This document shows, piece after piece, positions 26,117-35,769 of a DNA stretch of 64,000 bases. The translations under genes and the position numbers were made by a program. The notes beneath the pieces were generated by a model, which was given only the letters and a program-made list of their open reading frames with translations, was not told the origin of the DNA and searched no databases. The first letter of the stretch is position 1; each line of letters starts with the position of its first letter. The stretch is taken from the NCBI RefSeq assembly GCF_003545815.1, contig NZ_PDUW01000006.1, forward strand, positions 1 through 64,000. Reading direction: 5' to 3'. The DNA is from Pusillimonas caeni (GTDB lineage: Bacteria; Pseudomonadota; Gammaproteobacteria; Burkholderiales; Burkholderiaceae_B).

Positions 26117-27634
26117 TCACAGAACCTTGCCGGCTACCTTGTTTACACCTGACCCGGCGCTATCACGCGCTTCCTTGGAGCCGACAGCAAGGTTCTGAGC
26201 AATCACCCCAGCCTTAACTCCGACCCACCCCAAGGCAGCGACCCAAAACGTCGGCAGGACCAGAAACATCGTGCCCGTGACGAACATTAGGAGCATGTCA
26301 CCGAAGGCGTTGTTCAGTCCTACCAACGGGTCGAAATTGGTGTGCGGCCGGTTCCAGCCGAACCCCCAGCCATAGAGCGCGTCGAGGATGGTGCTGTCAA
26401 TCCAGCGTGCAAGCTGAAACCAGAAGTCCGTGAAGAACAGCGCGAACTGCACGACGCTGACCGTGACCACCGTCTTCAGGTCATAGGTGCCCACGACCAG
26501 CACGAGCGGGATGCAGATAACCAGTGCCATCTTGAGCAATGCAAGCACCATGGGCAGGGCCTGCCTCGCGACGTCCATGGCTGGAAACGCGGCAATCGCG
26601 CCGACTGCCATCCCAACATCGCCCGTGGCCCGCGTCACAATGTTCGGCAGGGTCTTGTCGATCTGGCCGCCGTAGTCGGTATAGACGCTGCCCTGGTTCA
26701 ATTTCTGCTGCCGCGGTGACGCGATCGTGCGGATTACCGAGTCGTCCACCTCGGCTCGGCTCAGGAACCCGGCCCAGCCCGCCAGGCGATTGAGCAGGCT
26801 CGGGTCCACCTGTCCCAGCAAGCGTGCCCGCAGGCCATTACCGCCATCGGCCCACCATTGCCTGCAGGTCGGGTAGCCACCGCCACTGGATACCTGAGCC
26901 AGCCCGGCGTCGCGGTTGCTGTCATAGGGCCAGTCATCGCGCGGCGTGCTGGAACGGTACGTGTCGTAGTAGCCGTTCGTGTCGGTGAAGAACCGCGATC
27001 CGATCCAGGTCACGTCGTGCATCTGCTGCTCATCGAGCTGAGGGCGCTGCATGAACAATTTGGCCCGTGCAGGCCCATAGCAATCCCGCGAGAAATCCGC
27101 TACTTCCTGAGCCAGCACCGGGTCATCGATGCGCGTGGCGTCGATCTCCATGCGCATCTGCCGCAGGTCCGTGCCACACGGGATCGCCGCCACCGAGGCG
27201 CTCGTGACGGCGCGCGAGAGTGCATGCATGAACGCCCACCAGACGGGCACCTTCGCCGACTGGTTGTTGATGGTGCTGAAGGACTGCGACCAGCCGGTAT
27301 CCGTGGGCTGCGGCACGCTGACCTGGCACTGGGCCGAGCGCGAGCTGTCGTACTGGATGGTGTTCAGGTCCACGTCGATGAACGGAATGCCGGCGAACAT
27401 CACCACCACGATGGCGACGAAGACCCGGTTCTCGATGCGGGCGGCGCTCAGCACGCCTTTATTGCCCTCGTCGGCACCTTCCGCACGGGCCTTCAACCAC
27501 TCCTGCACGATGATGGCGACGAAAGGCAGCGCGAATACCCCGCTGGATACCAGCACCGCCCAGATGCCGTTGTTGACGATCCAGGACACCAGCGTCAGGT
27601 AGTACTCCAGGTAGTCGGTCGTGAAAAGCGTCAT
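26117..27634 (-). CDS. traG: TraG-N domain mating-pair protein
   Basis: A 505-residue protein with the TraG N-terminal domain found in F-like and ICE mating systems: an N-terminal membrane segment (WAVLVSSGVFALPFVAIIV), a second at about residue 75, a long periplasmic part, and a cluster of three hydrophobic helices near the C-terminus (LLKMALVICIPLVLVVGTYD, VVQFALFFTDFWFQL, FVTGTMFLVLPTFWVAALGW). Such proteins act in pilus assembly and mating-pair stabilisation in the inner membrane. Start chosen at MTLFTTDYLEYY. Confidence 0.88.
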   Translation of the reverse strand: MTLFTTDYLEYYLTLVSWIVNNGIWAVLVSSGVFALPFVAIIVQEWLKARAEGADEGNKGVLSAARIENRVFVAIVVVMFAGIPFIDVDLNTIQYDSSRSAQCQVSVPQPTDTGWSQSFSTINNQSAKVPVWWAFMHALSRAVTSASVAAIPCGTDLRQMRMEIDATRIDDPVLAQEVADFSRDCYGPARAKLFMQRPQLDEQQMHDVTWIGSRFFTDTNGYYDTYRSSTPRDDWPYDSNRDAGLAQVSSGGGYPTCRQWWADGGNGLRARLLGQVDPSLLNRLAGWAGFLSRAEVDDSVIRTIASPRQQKLNQGSVYTDYGGQIDKTLPNIVTRATGDVGMAVGAIAAFPAMDVARQALPMVLALLKMALVICIPLVLVVGTYDLKTVVTVSVVQFALFFTDFWFQLARWIDSTILDALYGWGFGWNRPHTNFDPLVGLNNAFGDMLLMFVTGTMFLVLPTFWVAALGWVGVKAGVIAQNLAVGSKEARDSAGSGVNKVAGKVL

Positions 27635-27648
27635 CGCGCCATCTCCCC

Positions 27649-28008
27649 TCAACCGGCCTGCATCAGCAGGCTGGCTTCCAGCGCCACGATGGCGACGACG
27701 CCCGCGACCTCGGTGCGCACCAGGCGGCGCCGCGCCTGGGCGTCGTCCTCACGTACCAGCAGCCGGCGCCGCATCCAGACCCAGCCATAGGCCGTCGCCC
27801 CGTACAGGCACAACCGCCACACGAAGAAGTAGCCCGATGCGGCCGCGAGCCACCGCTCCCAGCCGGCCACGCTCCCGACCAGGTAGATGCCGGCGACGTT
27901 GGCCCCCACCGCAGCGGCGACGATCACCACCGCCCACAGCAGTGCTTTCGCCGCGCGCCGGCTGAACAGCCAGCGCAAGGGGCGCCAGGTCATGCGCATT
28001 GCGCTCAT
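27649..28008 (-). CDS. Small ICE membrane protein of the transfer operon
   Basis: A 119-residue protein with a basic N-terminus (RMTWRPLRWLFSRRAAK) and about three hydrophobic segments (residues 21-45, 54-72, 100-116). It has no recognisable domain beyond general resemblance to unnamed proteins at this position in ICEs of this class. The ATG overlaps the stop of the upstream TIGR03755 gene (ATGA), so translation is coupled. An inner-membrane role in mating is inferred only from position. Confidence 0.75.
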   Translation of the reverse strand: MSAMRMTWRPLRWLFSRRAAKALLWAVVIVAAAVGANVAGIYLVGSVAGWERWLAAASGYFFVWRLCLYGATAYGWVWMRRRLLVREDDAQARRRLVRTEVAGVVAIVALEASLLMQAG

Positions 28009-29399
28009 GGCCGGACTCCCGGATTGCCCTTCTGCAACTGGTCGAGGCGGTCGGGCACCGGATCGCCCTCGTAGATGCCGCGCGAGCCGGCCGCGCGCGT
28101 ACCATGGCGCTGGATGATCGCCATCGGCGAGTTGTTCGCCAGCTCGCGGCGCAGCTCCAGCTCCGTTTTCAGGTTGCGGATCTCCCGGTCGAGCGTGTCG
28201 CTCTCGTGGTTCACAGCCTCGACCGCCAACTCGTTGGCCGCCACGTTGGGCTCCTTCTTTCCCGTGAGCAGCGTGCGCTGGAGCAACAAGGCCTTCTCCA
28301 GCACCGACGACAGCGCCACCTCGGACGCAAGGCGCCGCGCCAGCAGGTCCTGGTCCGGCTCGTCGCGCAGCGCCTCGATGACGCCGCGCGTGATCGGCAG
28401 CGACGTGCTGCCGGCCTCGCGCAAGTTCTCGAAGGTGGTGTTGCGCACGCCGGAAACCAGTTCCTGCAAGACTTCCAGTTTGGCTTCGTACTCCTCCTGG
28501 ATCAGCGGCGTCAGCCCCACGCCGGGCACCGTCTCGGTCTTGGTGCAGGAATCGCACGTGCGCTGCACCTGTTCCCCGAGGACCCGGGTGGCCCATTCGG
28601 TCGCCTGCTGCGGCGACGTCCAGGTCTGGCAGGACAGGCTCGCGCAACTGGCGGGCGCGATGGAGGATGTGTCCGTCACGCCGCGCCCGTTGACCAGGTT
28701 GTAGCCCGCGCGGGTGACGTCGCCGACCACCCGAATGGCGGACTGGCCTGCGCCACCGGCATTGCTGCCGCCCACCCAGGGAACGCCGTCGTTGCCGCGG
28801 CGCGTCTCAGCCTGCTCGACGGCCGAAACGGCATCGTTGCTGCCAACCGCGTCACGCAGGGCCATGCCTTCGGCCATCTGGCTCCAGCCAAGCTGGCCGC
28901 CCGCCGTCTCGGCCATCTTCTCGGCCATCGCGCGGCACGTCAGCTTGGAGCGGTCGAAGTCCAGCCGCGCCTGCAGCACGCCGTTGGTCAGCAGGTTGTA
29001 CAGGCCGGGATCGGCGCGCTGAATGATCAGCGCCGGCAGGGACGCCACCGCGCTGGTGGCGCTCTGGATCACGTTGCTCATGATCTGCTGGAAGCCGTTC
29101 GTGATGCCGTTGAGCTGGTTGCGCAGCGTGGTCTGGATGCTCATGTCGCCGCAGATCAGGTTGCTGTTCCACCCCAAGCCGACCCCGATGGAGCGCATGC
29201 CAGCCGCGCGGCCCATGGACACCGCGCTGCCGCCTCCGATCGAGTACATGACGTCATCGCCAATGACGGGGCCGCTGTTCTGGTATCCGACCTGCGCCCA
29301 CGCCAGGCCGCAGACCAGAGCGAGCGTGCCGGCCAGCGCCGTCGGGCGCAGCAAGTAGCACGCCTTGGCGGAAAGGTTCATCGGTTCAGGACGCTTCAT
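28005..29399 (-). CDS. ICE protein, TIGR03755 (PFL_4711) family
   Basis: A 464-residue exported protein with a signal peptide at about residues 15-35 (ending GLAWA). The mature part starts QVGYQNSGPVIGDDVMYSIG, includes NLICGDMSIQTTLRNQLNG and paired Cys in TCDSCTKTETVPG, and has a helical C-terminal third. This pattern matches TIGR03755, a TraH-like component of the genomic-island transfer system probably found in the periplasm or at the outer membrane. It is packed in one minus-strand operon with TIGR03756 and TIGR03757 genes. Confidence 0.87.
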   Translation of the reverse strand: MKRPEPMNLSAKACYLLRPTALAGTLALVCGLAWAQVGYQNSGPVIGDDVMYSIGGGSAVSMGRAAGMRSIGVGLGWNSNLICGDMSIQTTLRNQLNGITNGFQQIMSNVIQSATSAVASLPALIIQRADPGLYNLLTNGVLQARLDFDRSKLTCRAMAEKMAETAGGQLGWSQMAEGMALRDAVGSNDAVSAVEQAETRRGNDGVPWVGGSNAGGAGQSAIRVVGDVTRAGYNLVNGRGVTDTSSIAPASCASLSCQTWTSPQQATEWATRVLGEQVQRTCDSCTKTETVPGVGLTPLIQEEYEAKLEVLQELVSGVRNTTFENLREAGSTSLPITRGVIEALRDEPDQDLLARRLASEVALSSVLEKALLLQRTLLTGKKEPNVAANELAVEAVNHESDTLDREIRNLKTELELRRELANNSPMAIIQRHGTRAAGSRGIYEGDPVPDRLDQLQKGNPGVRP

Positions 29400-29408
29400 C
29401 GTGGCACC

Positions 29409-30359
29409 TCAGAGGAAATCGACGCTGCCCAGGAACACCTGCCCGCGGCGTTCGCAGCAGGCATACGGCCGCCACAGCGCCCAGGCGTAGTCGCCTTGCT
29501 GGGCCTGGGTCAGCGTGCCGCTGTGGGGGAAGACCACGCAGGTGTTCGACAGACGAGGGGTCAGCTCCTGCCACTTCCCGGTGGAGGTATCGCCTTCGAC
29601 CAGCGCCCCGGCCGGCCAGTAGCCGTCACGGGCGTTGGCGAGCAGTGGCTGGTACACGTGCAACTGCCCGCGGCGCGTGACGACATCGCCCGCGCGCTGG
29701 GCCACCACCGCCCCGGATTTGTGGTCGTCGGTCTGGTGCAGGAAGCCACCGCGTGGATAGACATTGCCCCAGAGGTTCATCGTGGTGCGCGCACCGACCT
29801 CACGCATGCCCGGAATCAACGCCTCCGGGTAGGCCATCTCGGGCACGTTGTAGCGCCAGGCCAGCGTGTCCAGGGTGCTGAGCAGATACGGCATGAAGGC
29901 CGTGCCCGCGCCTTGGCAGAAGTAGCCGGAGGACGAGGCGAACTGGTTGAACACCTCGCCGCCGGGATGGCCGATAACATCGCTGTTCTTGAATTTGGCG
30001 AGGTTGTTTTCGTGGTCTTCGTTCGTGGTCCCATCCCCACCTGCCTGTGCGGATGGGTTGGGCGTGCTCATCGCCTGCACCTCGACCCAGGGGTTCTCTC
30101 CGGTGTTGCTGTAGCTGGAGACGACCGCATCGGGCACGTAGTGCCGGACCTTGGTGGATGTGCGCACCGTGCAGCCCGTCCAGGTGCAGTAGAGCCAGTA
30201 GCAGATGCCCACCACCCGGTACTCCAGGCAGTCCGGCGACATGACGGAGGACACGATGGTGGCGGTGTTCAAGGCGTAGCTGCCCGTGGCGCTGATCAGC
30301 AGCAGCGAGGCCACGGCGACGCGCAGGCGGCGCAGCAGGTCGAATGGGCGATGGGTCAC
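29409..30359 (-). CDS. ICE protein, TIGR03756 (PFL_4710) family, TraU-like
   Basis: A 316-residue exported protein that starts at a GTG overlapping the stop of the upstream gene (GTGA). The signal segment is VAVASLLLISATGSYA. The Cys-rich early region (PDCLEYRVVGICYWLYCTWT and TGCTV) and the C-terminal WRPYACCERRGQ recall TraU of F-like systems, where these Cys pairs form disulfides. The nearby DsbA-like protein at 31637-32404 could supply them. Assignment to TIGR03756 rests on sequence pattern and gene order. Confidence 0.87.
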   Translation of the reverse strand: MTHRPFDLLRRLRVAVASLLLISATGSYALNTATIVSSVMSPDCLEYRVVGICYWLYCTWTGCTVRTSTKVRHYVPDAVVSSYSNTGENPWVEVQAMSTPNPSAQAGGDGTTNEDHENNLAKFKNSDVIGHPGGEVFNQFASSSGYFCQGAGTAFMPYLLSTLDTLAWRYNVPEMAYPEALIPGMREVGARTTMNLWGNVYPRGGFLHQTDDHKSGAVVAQRAGDVVTRRGQLHVYQPLLANARDGYWPAGALVEGDTSTGKWQELTPRLSNTCVVFPHSGTLTQAQQGDYAWALWRPYACCERRGQVFLGSVDFL

Positions 30360-30802
30360 GGCTGCGTCCTCCGGTGTTGCTCGATGCGCGCGACGGCCCG
30401 GGCCACGTCCGGCTCGCCATAGACCACAAAGCGTTGATCCACCACGACGGCCGGGATGGTCGTGACACCCAAACTCCATGCGTCGGTGACGCCCTGGTAG
30501 GCGGTGCCGATGCGGCGCTGAAGATCGGTGCCGCCTTGCTTCAGGCGTTGCCGGACGATGGCTGCTGCCCGCTCAGGGTCGGCTGGAAGATTCGCGGAAA
30601 GCTCGGCCTCGATCCGGGGCGTTTCGCCCAACTCGATCAGTCGCTCGCCGCCCATGGTCTTGACCGGGTGGCGGCTGTCGGTGACGACCACCACGTCGGC
30701 GGCGAAGGTGGCCGGGCTGAACACCGCCAGAGACGTCGGCAGCGCCACGGCCAGGCCAAGGGTTCGCCAGCCTGGTGCGAACCGGGTAAAAGCTGCTGGC
30801 AT
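30356..30802 (-). CDS. ICE protein, TIGR03757 (PFL_4709) family
   Basis: A 148-residue protein with an N-terminal signal segment (about residues 15-35, ending FAADV). The mature part has DVVVVTDSRHPVKTMGGERL and, near the C-terminus, GVTTIPAVVVDQRFVVYGEPD, which resembles the cis-Pro side of a thioredoxin fold without a CxxC, as in TrbC-like proteins of F-type systems. It is the first gene of the tight operon with TIGR03756, TIGR03755 and the genes that follow. Confidence 0.85.
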   Translation of the reverse strand: MPAAFTRFAPGWRTLGLAVALPTSLAVFSPATFAADVVVVTDSRHPVKTMGGERLIELGETPRIEAELSANLPADPERAAAIVRQRLKQGGTDLQRRIGTAYQGVTDAWSLGVTTIPAVVVDQRFVVYGEPDVARAVARIEQHRRTQP

Positions 30803-30910
30803 GTCATGTGCCCCGGAAGTTGATCAGGGCCATAGTCAAACGCCGAACCCCAGGCGGCCCCAACAAACAATGCGCATCGCGGCCACCCCGCATACCTGCT
30901 TGCGTCGCCG

Positions 30911-30941
30911 CAAAGAAAAAAGCGGAGGCCGAAGCCTCCGC
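30911..30941 (-). terminator. Rho-independent terminator after radC
   Basis: On the minus strand an 8-bp stem gcggaggc / gcctccgc is closed by a TTCG tetraloop and followed by TTTTTTCTTT. It lies 25 bases after the radC-like stop and is a textbook intrinsic terminator. Confidence 0.92.
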
Positions 30942-30966
30942 GCTGATCAACGAAGCAGTGCAACCC

Positions 30967-31461
30967 TTACAGCAGGCCGGACTCCGCAAAGGAGAACGGG
31001 GCACCCTGGCCGACGATGATGTGGTCCAGTACCCGCACATCGATGAGCGCCAGCGCGGCCTGCAGTTGCTGGGTCAGCATGCGATCCGCGCTCGACGGCT
31101 CGGAAATGCCCGAGGGGTGCTGGTGCGCGAAGACCACCGCGGCGGCCTTCAACTCCAGCACACGCTGCACGACGACACGCGGATAGACCGAAGTCGAGTT
31201 GATCGTGCCCCTGAACAACGGCTCGTAGGCCAGCACCTGGTGCATGCTGTCCAGGAACACCGCGGCGAATATCTCATTGGGCTCGGCGACCAGCTTCACG
31301 CGCAGGTAGTCGCGCACGGCCGTGGGGTCGAGGAGTTTCGCACCCGCTTTGAAAACCCGCTTCTCCAGCAGTGCAATGGCTTGCTGGATGATCCAGTCCT
31401 CGTGTTGGGCAGCGATGGCGGAAAGCGACTCCAGGCAGGAGTCATTGACGACGAAAGACAT
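30967..31461 (-). CDS. radC: RadC-like JAB/MPN domain protein
   Basis: A 164-residue protein made mainly of the RadC JAMM domain. The metalloprotease-like motif is FAHQHPSGISEPSSADRMLT, with both His residues and the distal Asp in place, preceded by FLDSMHQVLAYEPLFRGTIN. It lacks the helix-hairpin-helix region of chromosomal RadC, as is usual for ICE and prophage copies. The function of such short RadC proteins is uncertain. Its 5' leader is about 210 bases long and contains the structured RNA at 31595-31672. A strong terminator follows. Confidence 0.9.
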   Translation of the reverse strand: MSFVVNDSCLESLSAIAAQHEDWIIQQAIALLEKRVFKAGAKLLDPTAVRDYLRVKLVAEPNEIFAAVFLDSMHQVLAYEPLFRGTINSTSVYPRVVVQRVLELKAAAVVFAHQHPSGISEPSSADRMLTQQLQAALALIDVRVLDHIIVGQGAPFSFAESGLL

Positions 31462-31594
31462 GGCGAACCTCCAGACGGTGAGATCGGAGGGCGCGCGCCC
31501 TGGGAGGGCAAGCCCTCCTGGGGAACGAACAAGGTGCATCCATCACCGCGGCAGCGGTGATCGTTCGCGGCCAGGATGCGAGGCGAACGGGTTT

Positions 31595-31672
31595 CGGTCA
31601 GCGCAGTGGACTGCGCCGTAGCCTTGAAGACCGGGGCTACCTGGGCATGTCGCCGACGACGTCGGCAGGCAT
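31595..31672 (-). ncRNA. Three-stem structured leader RNA, copy A (upstream of radC)
   Basis: On the minus strand this 78-base element forms three hairpins: gccgac-gtc-gtcggc, gtagcc with ggctac around an 11-base loop (cccggtcttcaag within the loop region), and gcgcagt-cc-actgcgc. The same layout with compensatory base changes recurs at 61626-61704 and 63252-63329. It ends about 134 bases before the radC start, and its 5' part overlaps the end of the DsbA-like gene. It is likely a cis-regulatory RNA. Confidence 0.75.
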
Positions 31673-32404
31673 TTCCGATGTAGTAGGTGTGGCGGCGGGA
31701 TCGCCGGCCGCGAGCATGTCCATGGCCGACAGCAAGGCATCGCCCTCGATCGGACCCTGCAGTAGGATCGCCTTGCCGGTTTCGCGATCGTGCAGCCGCA
31801 GCGACGGCGTGGCGGTCACGCCGCTGCTCGTGGCTTCCGCCGTCTGGGTGCGGATCGGCGCCTCGGGCCGTTCGCTCGCCAGACACTGCTCGATGGCTGG
31901 CGTAAGGTCGGGGTACCGCAGGTCCTCGGGCAAGCCCTGGCCGTCGCTGCGCGTGTGGGCATAGACCCACTCGACAGCCTGCCAGAAGGCGGCATGGCCG
32001 CCAGATTCGCCGGCGCACTCCGCCAGGCTCGCTTCGGCAGACGCGGCCGGCTCATGCGCGGCCAACGGGAGGTGGTGCCATTGCAAGGCCACGTCCGCGT
32101 TGCCGGCCACCCAACGCTTGAGCACTGGGAAATAGGATCGGCAGAACGGGCATTCGAGGTCCGCGTAGAGCGTCAGCGTGAAACGCCCTTCCGGATTTCC
32201 CATCTGCCACGGAGGCCCGGCCACCTGCGTCACGCTGACCGGCGTTGAAGTCTGGGGAGTGGACTTGCCAGAATAGCGGGACACGAGCCAGATCAGCAGC
32301 AGCGCTACCAGCACGGCGGCCAACACCCAGGGCCAGCTGAGCCTCCAGCGCCGACGGCGGAACGCCTGTACCTGCATCGGAATGGATGGGCGTTTCTGTT
32401 CCAT
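31637..32404 (-). CDS. DsbA/DsbG-like thioredoxin-fold protein
   Basis: A 255-residue protein anchored by one N-terminal membrane segment (LSWPWVLAAVLVALLLIWLV, residues 23-42) with a periplasmic thioredoxin-like domain. The redox motif is CPFC in YADLECPFCRSYFPVLKR, followed by a helical insert and TATPSLRLHD, which holds the cis-Pro loop. It probably forms or isomerises disulfides in Cys-rich mating proteins such as the TraU-like TIGR03756 gene nearby. The last codons overlap the structured RNA element. Confidence 0.85.
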   Translation of the reverse strand: MEQKRPSIPMQVQAFRRRRWRLSWPWVLAAVLVALLLIWLVSRYSGKSTPQTSTPVSVTQVAGPPWQMGNPEGRFTLTLYADLECPFCRSYFPVLKRWVAGNADVALQWHHLPLAAHEPAASAEASLAECAGESGGHAAFWQAVEWVYAHTRSDGQGLPEDLRYPDLTPAIEQCLASERPEAPIRTQTAEATSSGVTATPSLRLHDRETGKAILLQGPIEGDALLSAMDMLAAGDPAATPTTSEMPADVVGDMPR

Positions 32405-32428
32405 GGCGTTCTCCGGTGTACGGCAGAT

Positions 32429-35320
32429 TCAGGGCAGGTCCAGGGTCGGCGACTCGATGCCACGTGCCCGGTCGATCTTCTCAGCCACCTTGAAGGCGGC
32501 ATCCAGCTCGCTGACGCCGTGCTGCTGCATGAGCTGGTAGCGTTCTGCCTTCTCCTCGGGCTCGGTTTGCGCGAGCGCGAGGTAGAGACTTGGCGGCACG
32601 GCGCGGAACAGCACTTCCATGCTCTTGGAGAGGATGACGCCCTCGGTGAACTTGCCCGCTTCCTTGCGTGCGGAGAGCATCAGCGCCTTCTGCGCCGGCG
32701 AGAGTTCGCGGAACCTGGCGATCTTCTCCACTTCGTCCGGCGGCATCGACAGGCACACCCACCACTCGATCATGTTGAGCATGGGCTCTGCGGCGCGCGG
32801 CAGATCGTCGATGTTTTGCGTCGCCAGCCAGAACCAGGCGCCCAACTTGCGCCACATTTTTGTAATTTTCACGACATAGGGCGCGAGCAGCGGGTTCTTG
32901 GTGATGATGTGACCTTCGTCGGTCACGTTGACGATCGGCCGGCCCAGGTACTGGTCGCGCTCGGCGATGTTGTTCACCGTGCTGATCAGGCTGATGTAGG
33001 CGATGGAGAGCTGCGCGTTGTAGCCCTCGCGGGCATAGGTCGCCAGATCGACCAGCGTGATGTCGGCCTCGGGCCACGGCGTGCCGTCACGGTCGAACAT
33101 CTCGCCGTCCGTGCCTTGGCAGAACATGTCCATCGCGTCCGCCATCTCCAGCAGCCGCACGCGCCGCATCTCGGGCAGCGTCGGGTCCTGGCCACGGGCG
33201 CGCAGCGCGTTGCGCACGTCGCGCGTGAGCACGGTGCGCTTTTCGGCCACGCAATGTTCGGCGGCGTCGAGGATGCACTGGCGGATCAGCGAGCGGTCGG
33301 CCCGCGTCATCCGCGCTTCTTCCTTGTCTTCGCCGCCCGTGATCATCAGCCGCGCTGTGATCTCCAGTTCGCCCAGCACGTCGCGCTGCTCGTCCGCTTC
33401 CATGGCCGAGGCATCGGGGGGCAGGTCTTCGTCCAGCGCGTCGGCATCGAGCGTCTGTACGTCGCTGGGCGTTTCGATCAGCCGGCGTGCGTCGGCGAAC
33501 GGCGCCAGGCTGATGCCCGATCCGGGGGCCAGCTTGACCCGGTTCACGGTCAGGCCCAGGCGCCTGGCGAAGTCGCTGAACAGGCCGAAGCTGTTGCCGG
33601 CTTCCACGATGAAAAGCCGCGGCCGGTAGATGGCCGTCACCTGGTTCAGCAGGTTGTTGAGCGTGGCGGACTTCCCCGAGCCGGTGGGGCCAAATAGAAA
33701 CAGATGGGCATTCATCTGCCGATCCAACCTGTTCAAGGGGTCGAACGTAATCGGGCCGCCGCCGCGATTGAACATCGTGATGCCGGGATGCCCCGTGCCC
33801 TGGGCGCGGCCCCATACTGGCGACAGGTTCGCCGCGTGCTGGGCGAACATCAGTTGCGTGTACCACCGGCGCCGGTCCTTGCCGGGGTTGTAGCAGCACG
33901 GCAGCCAGCGCAGGTAGCTGTTGAGCGGCGCCACCTCGTCGTCCTCGCGCACCGGCTGCAGGCCGGCGTTGAGCATCACGTTCGCGAGGTCCAGGCCGCG
34001 CCGATCCAGTTCCGCCTCGTCGCGCCCGCGTAGGTAGAACGCCAGAGTGCCCCGGTAGAGCTTGTGCGCGCTGCCGATCAGGGAGCGGGCTTCATGCACG
34101 TCCTTGAGCGTCTGCTCCGACGCCAGCGTCTAGCCCACAGCTTTCTTCGCCAGATGGTTGAGGTCCGATTCGAGGACGTCCTGCGGCGTGGCCACCATGG
34201 TGAGACACATCAAGGTGTCCTCGGGCATCTGGTCGAACAGCGTGTTGATCGCGTCCCCCTTGCGGGTCTCGCCGGTCAGGTGCCCGGTGCCGGGCGGCAT
34301 GCGCAGCCGGTCGGTGATCAGCACGCGGTGCGGCATGCCGTCGAAGTACCAGGCCCCTTGCGCCACGTCCGAGCGCGGCTGCCCAAAGAACAGCCGCTGG
34401 CTGAAATCCCGCCCGCTCGCCAGCTCGATCTCGCCGGCCTCGCTTTCCTCGGTACTGTCCGGATAGCGCGCCAACGCGTAGAAGCGCTCCCGGTCCTCCA
34501 CCCCAGGCCCGAGCAGCGTGGGGCGCGGGTTGAACCACCGCAGCAGCCAGTCGTGGACGTCGGCCGCGACCATGCGCCGGGCCTGGATGCCGGCGTTCGC
34601 CAGGCCGCCGCACAGGCGGTCGCAGACGATGCCCAGCATCTGCTCGGGTGTCTGGCCGCGGCGGTTTGCCTGTCCCTGTCCGCTCGCGCGGCGGTACACC
34701 ACCATGCGCACGCGCCGCGTCTGGCCGCGCCAGCGCAGCCGCGTGACCACCGTGTCCTCGAACAGGCCGCCGGGCTTGGCCACAGCGCGCAGGTGGTGGC
34801 CGAAGAAGCGCAGGTAGAACTCGGTGAACGCCGAGCCGCGCGCACGTGGCTGCACGTAATCGCGCAAGGTCTGCATGTACTGGTCGAAGCTCGGTTCGTC
34901 CTGGGCATAGAGCTGGAGCACCCACGGGTTCTCGTCCAGTTCATCGAAGCTGTCCTGAAGCGCGTTTTCCAGGGCGTCGCGGGCATGCGCGAGCCAGCCG
35001 GGTTCCCGGCCTTCGGTGCCCAGCGGCACCAGCTCGTAGAAGGCGGCCACCGATTGGCCGTCCTCCAGGAGCATCGATTTCGACTCGGGCAAGAACTCCA
35101 CCCAGGGCAGCAGTTCCACGAAGGACGGTGCGACGTCGTACAGCGCCTGCTCGTCGGCCACGGTCGCCGGCTTGCGGCCCTGGACCGCGGCGCCGGGTTC
35201 GGGGATGCCGGCTTGCTGCAAGGCCTCGACGTGGCGCTGCCAGCCGTCCGGCTGCTCGTCGGCGGCGGTGTCTTCGGCGCTGACGGCAGCCAGCTTCGGC
35301 CATGGAAGTTTCCACCGCAT
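32429..35320 (-). pseudogene. traC: Conjugative transfer ATPase (TIGR03744, TraC/VirB4-like) split by one in-frame TAG
   Basis: The N-terminal part (34130-35320) begins MRWKLPWPKLAAVSAEDTA and ends LNHLAKKAVG at a TAG (34130-34132). The same frame then continues TLASEQTLKDVHEARSLIGS to the natural stop at 32429. The second part holds the ATPase domain with Walker A FLFGPTGSGKSATLNNL, the Walker B region PIVNVTDEGHI, and the WLATQNIDDLP segment. Read through, the product would be about 963 residues, which fits the family. No base shift is needed; one base change (for example GAG to TAG) explains the break. If real and unsuppressed, the motor ATPase for substrate and pilin transfer is lost. A GTG at 34097-34099 could start a separate C-terminal part. 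Confidence 0.9.
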
Positions 35321-35769
35321 CAGTAGTCCTCCGTCCTCTCGCCAGGCATCGCGTACTGCACGCGCTGGTACAAGGGGAAAACCGTCGTGTAGCCCGGCAC
35401 GGGAACGGGGTCGGTGCCGGCCAGGTGCGGGTACACGTACATCACGAGATCGGGATTGGGCAGACGCTGGAACTGGCGGTGAACCTCATTGCGCGCGGTG
35501 CGCGTGTAGCGCATCTGCTCGACAGGTGCGGCCTGCACGTCGGCGTCGGTCAGGGGCCGACGCAGGCTCTGGCGCGCATCGAGCAACTGGCGGCCGGCGT
35601 TCCGTCCGGCTGCGCCACCGCCGTCGCCGGCCTCCTGCTGCCAGATGTCCATCATCGTGCGGTCACCGTGGGTCAACAGCTTTTCCTTGCTGGTGGCGCA
35701 GCCGGCGAGCACCGCGACGGCGAGGGCCAGTGCTAGGCCACGGGCCAGGTTAGTCAAGTTCAAGGGCAT
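35320..35769 (-). CDS. Conjugative transfer lipoprotein, TIGR03751 family
   Basis: A 149-residue lipoprotein. The signal MPLNLTNLARGLALALAVAV ends in the lipobox LAGC at about residues 21-24. The mature part has KLLTHGDRTMMDIWQQEAG and a C-terminal VPGYTTVFPLYQRVQYAMPG. This matches TIGR03751, a small TraV/VirB7-like lipoprotein that likely sits in the outer-membrane core complex. The ATG overlaps the end of the upstream TIGR03752 gene, and its last base is shared with the traC start codon. Confidence 0.88.
   Translation of the reverse strand: MPLNLTNLARGLALALAVAVLAGCATSKEKLLTHGDRTMMDIWQQEAGDGGGAAGRNAGRQLLDARQSLRRPLTDADVQAAPVEQMRYTRTARNEVHRQFQRLPNPDLVMYVYPHLAGTDPVPVPGYTTVFPLYQRVQYAMPGERTEDY

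Noticed and set aside
28005-30422. An 807-codon plus-strand open frame opposite the TIGR03755/03756 genes
   Set aside because: The minus-strand genes have signal peptides and family motifs; the plus frame is composition-driven.
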